Assembly (NCBI GenBank): GCA_946222495.1
Contig: CAMICF010000059.1
Coordinates: forward strand, 1-13,880
DNA from: an uncultured Janibacter sp.
GTDB taxonomy: Bacteria; Actinomycetota; Actinomycetes; Actinomycetales; Dermatophilaceae
Length of the DNA stretch: 13,880 bases
Direction of reading: 5' to 3'
Part shown: positions 12,119-13,880 of the stretch, piece by piece
How positions within the stretch are numbered: the stretch's first letter is position 1
How the letters are laid out: the number at the start of each line of letters is the position of its first letter
Notes under the pieces: model-generated
The model's database searches: none
What the model saw: only the letters and a program-made list of their open reading frames with translations
What the model was told of the DNA's origin: nothing
Made by a program: the position numbers and the translations under genes

Positions 12119-12128
12119 AGAGTACGTT
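12119..12128. promoter_or_regulatory. overlapping divergent -10 boxes
   Basis: AGAGTACGTT contains TACTCT on the minus strand (12124-12119, toward the TIGR02206 gene) and TACGTT on the plus strand (12123-12128, toward the BASS transporter), sharing two base pairs. Polymerase could not open both at once. The plus-strand box ends 5 nt before the ATG of the short leader ORF. Confidence 0.4.
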
Positions 12129-12133
12129 GACCC

Positions 12134-12172
12134 ATGCTCGACCGACATCCACCGAGAGGGACTGAGCCGTGA
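12134..12172 (+). CDS. possible 12-codon leader ORF (MLDRHPPRGTEP)
   Basis: A short frame between the -10 TACGTT and the BASS gene. Its TGA (12170-12172) overlaps the GTG start of the transporter as GTGA, the same arrangement that couples rph-rdgB and cbiQ-cbiO in this window. The ATG lies 5 nt after the -10 box, so the transcript may begin at or just inside this ATG. The transporter's GAGAGGG (12154-12160) lies within it. It may regulate or couple transporter translation, or be chance; there is no comparative evidence here. Confidence 0.4.
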   Translation: MLDRHPPRGTEP

Positions 12173-13149
12173 CGACGTCGCCGACGCCCGAGGCCGTGCA
12201 CCGTGCCGAGGAGCGCAGCGGGTACGTGGCCGTACTCGTCTTCCCCGTGCTGATCATCGTCGGCGGGGTCGTCGGTTACCTCGCCGCCGACGGCGTCTCC
12301 CGGGCCGCACCGGCGGTCAACCCGCTGCTGGGTGTCGTCATGTTCACCATGGGGCTCACCCTGCGTCCCGCGGACTTCGCGCTCGTGGTGCGTCGCCCCC
12401 TTCCCGTGGTCCTCGGGGTCATCGCGCAGTACGTGATCATGCCGCTCACCGCGCTGCTCGTCGTCAGCCTCCTCGGGCTCTCACCCGAGCTCGCCGCCGG
12501 CGTCATCCTCGTCGGCTGCGCACCCGGGGGCACGGCCTCCAACGTCGTCTCCTACCTGGCGCGCGGGGACGTCGCGCTCTCGGTGACGATGACCTCGATC
12601 TCCACCCTGCTCGCGCCGCTCCTCACGCCGGTGCTCACGCTGTGGCTGGCCGGGAAGTACATGCCCCTCGACGGGGCCGGGATGGCGCAGACCATCGCGA
12701 CCATCGTCCTGCTCCCGGTCATCGCCGGGGTCCTCTTCCGGCTCCTGCTCGCGCGGCTCACGGCGGCGCTCCTGCCGGTCCTGCCCTGGCTCTCGGTCCT
12801 CGCGATCTCGGTCATCGTCGCGATCGTCGTCTCGGGCAGTGCCGAGTCGATGCTCTCGGCGGGGCTGCTCGTCCTCGTGGCGGTGATCGTCCACAACGTG
12901 CTCGGCATGGCGCTGGGCTACGGCGCTGCCGCCGTCTTCGGCCTGCCGCTGCCCGCCCGCCGCACGACCGGGATCGAGGTCGGGATGCAGAACTCCGGGC
13001 TCGCCGCCGGGCTGGCGGCCCAGTACATGGACCCCCTGTCGGCGCTGCCCGGTGCGGTGTTCTCGGTGTGGCACAACGTCTCCGGTGCGCTCTTCGCCAC
13101 CGCCTGCCGTGCCCGCGACCGTCGGGCCGAGGCTCAGTCGACGGTGTGA
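12169..13149 (+). CDS. bile acid:sodium symporter (BASS) family transporter
   Basis: A 326-residue polytopic membrane protein of the BASS family, sodium-coupled importers of organic anions. Diagnostic motifs: VMFTMGLTLRPADFALV (second helix region), GCAPGGTASNVVSYLARGDVALSV (about 117-140, including the sodium-binding SN pair) and the second crossover EVGMQNSGLAAGLAAQYMDP (about 270-290) with the Glu and Gln sodium ligands. Nine or ten helices are seen by eye. Bacterial members move bile acids, pantothenate or keto acids; the substrate here is unknown. The GTG at 12169 is preceded by GAGAGGG (12154-12160) at 8 nt and overlaps the stop of a possible leader ORF. The C-terminus is short and charged and overlaps the end of orn by 16 bp. 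Confidence 0.93.
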   Translation: MTTSPTPEAVHRAEERSGYVAVLVFPVLIIVGGVVGYLAADGVSRAAPAVNPLLGVVMFTMGLTLRPADFALVVRRPLPVVLGVIAQYVIMPLTALLVVSLLGLSPELAAGVILVGCAPGGTASNVVSYLARGDVALSVTMTSISTLLAPLLTPVLTLWLAGKYMPLDGAGMAQTIATIVLLPVIAGVLFRLLLARLTAALLPVLPWLSVLAISVIVAIVVSGSAESMLSAGLLVLVAVIVHNVLGMALGYGAAAVFGLPLPARRTTGIEVGMQNSGLAAGLAAQYMDPLSALPGAVFSVWHNVSGALFATACRARDRRAEAQSTV

Positions 13150-13751
13150 CGCGCCGCGATCTCCTTGAGCTCGGGAGTCTGCAGCCCCGGCTCGGGACGG
13201 AAGACGGCCTCGCGGTAGTACCGCAGCTCGGCGATCGACTCGGTGATGTCCGCGAGGGCGCGGTGACCGCCGCCCTTCTCTGGTGACGCGAAGTAGGCCC
13301 GGGGGTACCAGCGCTTGGAGAGCTCCTTGATCGAGGAGACGTCGATGATCCGGTAGTGGAGGTGCCCCTCGAGGTCGGGCATGTCCCGGGCGAGGAAGGC
13401 GCGGTCTGTGGCGACGCTGTTGCCCCCGAGCGGCGCCTTGCCGGCGTCGGGCACGAGCTCCTTGATGTGGGCGAGGACGGCCTCCTCCGCGTCCGGCAGG
13501 GACAAGCCGTCGGCCAGGACGTCGAGCAGCCCGGAGGTGACGTGCATGTTGCGGACGAAGTCGCCCATCTGGGTCAGCGCGGCCTCCGGCGGACGGATGA
13601 CGAGGTCGATGCCCTCGCCGACCTGCCGGAGCTCGTAGTCGGTGACGAGCGCGGCCACCTCGATGAGCGCGTCGTGCTCCAGGGAGAGCCCGGTCATCTC
13701 GCAGTCGATCCACACGATGCGGTCGGACGAGTTCTGAGTCGTTGCAGTCAC
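13134..13751 (-). CDS. orn: oligoribonuclease
   Basis: A 205-residue DEDDh exoribonuclease that degrades 2-5 nt RNA fragments and linear dinucleotides such as pGpG to mononucleotides, an end step of RNA turnover. Motifs: Exo I IVWIDCEMTGLSLEHDALIE (Asp16 and Glu18), the central MHVTSGLLD, Exo II GNSVATDRAFLARDMPDLE, YRIIDVSSIKELSKRWYP, and Exo III GGHRALADITESIAELRYYR with the catalytic His and Asp. Length is slightly above the E. coli enzyme. The GTG at 13751 is chosen because DRIVWIDCEMTGL follows within ten residues and TAGGGT lies 7 nt upstream without a ribosome-binding site; an ATG-initiated longer frame upstream (13847) adds low-similarity sequence across the divergent promoter. Divergent from the gene entering at the right edge. 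Confidence 0.96.
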   Translation of the reverse strand: MTATTQNSSDRIVWIDCEMTGLSLEHDALIEVAALVTDYELRQVGEGIDLVIRPPEAALTQMGDFVRNMHVTSGLLDVLADGLSLPDAEEAVLAHIKELVPDAGKAPLGGNSVATDRAFLARDMPDLEGHLHYRIIDVSSIKELSKRWYPRAYFASPEKGGGHRALADITESIAELRYYREAVFRPEPGLQTPELKEIAARHTVD

Positions 13752-13758
13752 GCCGCTC

Positions 13759-13764
13759 ACCCTA
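13759..13764 (-). promoter_or_regulatory. -10 box of orn, leaderless type
   Basis: TAGGGT on the minus strand, then 7 nt (gagcggc) and the GTG at 13751; no ribosome-binding site. Confidence 0.5.
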
Positions 13765-13809
13765 GCGACCGGCCCGGTGTCGTCCCGCTCACCCGGGGAG
13801 TTCTCCCCA

Positions 13810-13838
13810 CCGACAGAGCGGTATCGCTCCATTAGCGT
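13810..13838 (+). promoter_or_regulatory. promoter of the right-edge gene, leaderless type
   Basis: -35 CCGACA (13810-13815), 17-bp spacer, -10 TAGCGT (13833-13838), then 7 nt (gtcgccc) and an ATG at 13846. This is the only one of the leaderless-type starts here with a recognisable -35. Confidence 0.5.
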
Positions 13839-13845
13839 GTCGCCC

Positions 13846-13880
13846 ATGAGCTCGACGCCGCCTCCGCCGCCCCACGGGCA
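13846..13880 (+). CDS. 5' end of an unidentified gene (partial)
   Basis: Only the first 11 codons lie in the window (MSSTPPPPPHG, then the edge). The start is supported by TAGCGT 7 nt upstream with a CCGACA -35 at 17 bp, and by codon use consistent with the neighbours. A proline-rich N-terminus is common on actinobacterial membrane proteins with a cytoplasmic tail, but nothing here identifies the product. It is divergent from orn. Confidence 0.5.
   Translation, partial: MSSTPPPPPHG

Overview
The window looks like the chromosome of a high-GC actinobacterium. G and C dominate third codon positions, GTG starts are common, and several genes have no Shine-Dalgarno but a TANNNT box a few bases before the start codon. 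The gene set (an Rv1339-like MBL hydrolase, rph-rdgB, orn, DUF3618, a PDGLE-type nickel/cobalt importer) fits Micrococcales, perhaps Intrasporangiaceae/Dermatophilaceae. That placement is inference from gene content, not a database result. No IS element, prophage module or CRISPR array is visible. Genes are packed tightly, and several convergent pairs overlap at their 3' ends.

Layout. 1-4946: the 3' end of an MBL-fold hydrolase (+), a HAD phosphatase (-), an MccF-like S66 carboxypeptidase (+), a GNAT acetyltransferase (+) behind a long hairpin, an alpha/beta hydrolase (-), and the coupled pair rph-rdgB (+). In many actinobacteria the MBL gene directly precedes rph-rdgB, so about 3.2 kb and four genes appear to interrupt that block here. 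4951-5518: tRNA-Leu(TAG) and, immediately upstream of it on the same strand, a less GC-rich HNH endonuclease gene. 5628-8161 (-): a complete four-gene ECF-type nickel/cobalt importer (cbiM, PDGLE/cbiN-like, cbiQ, cbiO) with overlapping or near-overlapping genes. 8255-9043 (+): Bcp-type peroxiredoxin and a DUF3618 membrane protein. 9168-10249: tRNA-Lys(CTT), a membrane-anchored CopC-like copper protein (-) and tRNA-His(GTG), with strong hairpin terminators. 10369-11434 (+): a DHFR/RibD-like reductase and an SRPBCC protein as a coupled pair. 11385-12083 (-): a TIGR02206/YwaF-like membrane protein. 12169-13149 (+): a bile acid:sodium symporter-family transporter, preceded by a possible 12-codon leader ORF. 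13134-13751 (-): oligoribonuclease orn. 13846-end (+): the first codons of an unidentified gene.

How the parts work together. rph, orn and the three tRNA genes belong to RNA maturation and turnover; rdgB cleans the nucleotide pool. The importer is probably for nickel: there is no sign of a cobalamin riboswitch, and the divergent cbiM/bcp promoter region holds a TGCAC-N5-GTGCA inverted repeat with the spacing of the Nur nickel-regulator box as I remember it.

The observations most worth following are: (a) seven start codons preceded by TANNNT at 5-7 nt, implying leaderless transcripts; (b) an MccF-like peptidase next to a GNAT enzyme, recalling the two microcin C immunity activities MccF and MccE; (c) a hairpin with a Cys-Cys mini-ORF over the GNAT ribosome-binding site; (d) a leader ORF coupled to the BASS transporter; (e) a tRNA-Leu -10 box that contains the stop codon of the adjacent HNH gene; and (f) a strong excess of the octamer CGAAGGGG.
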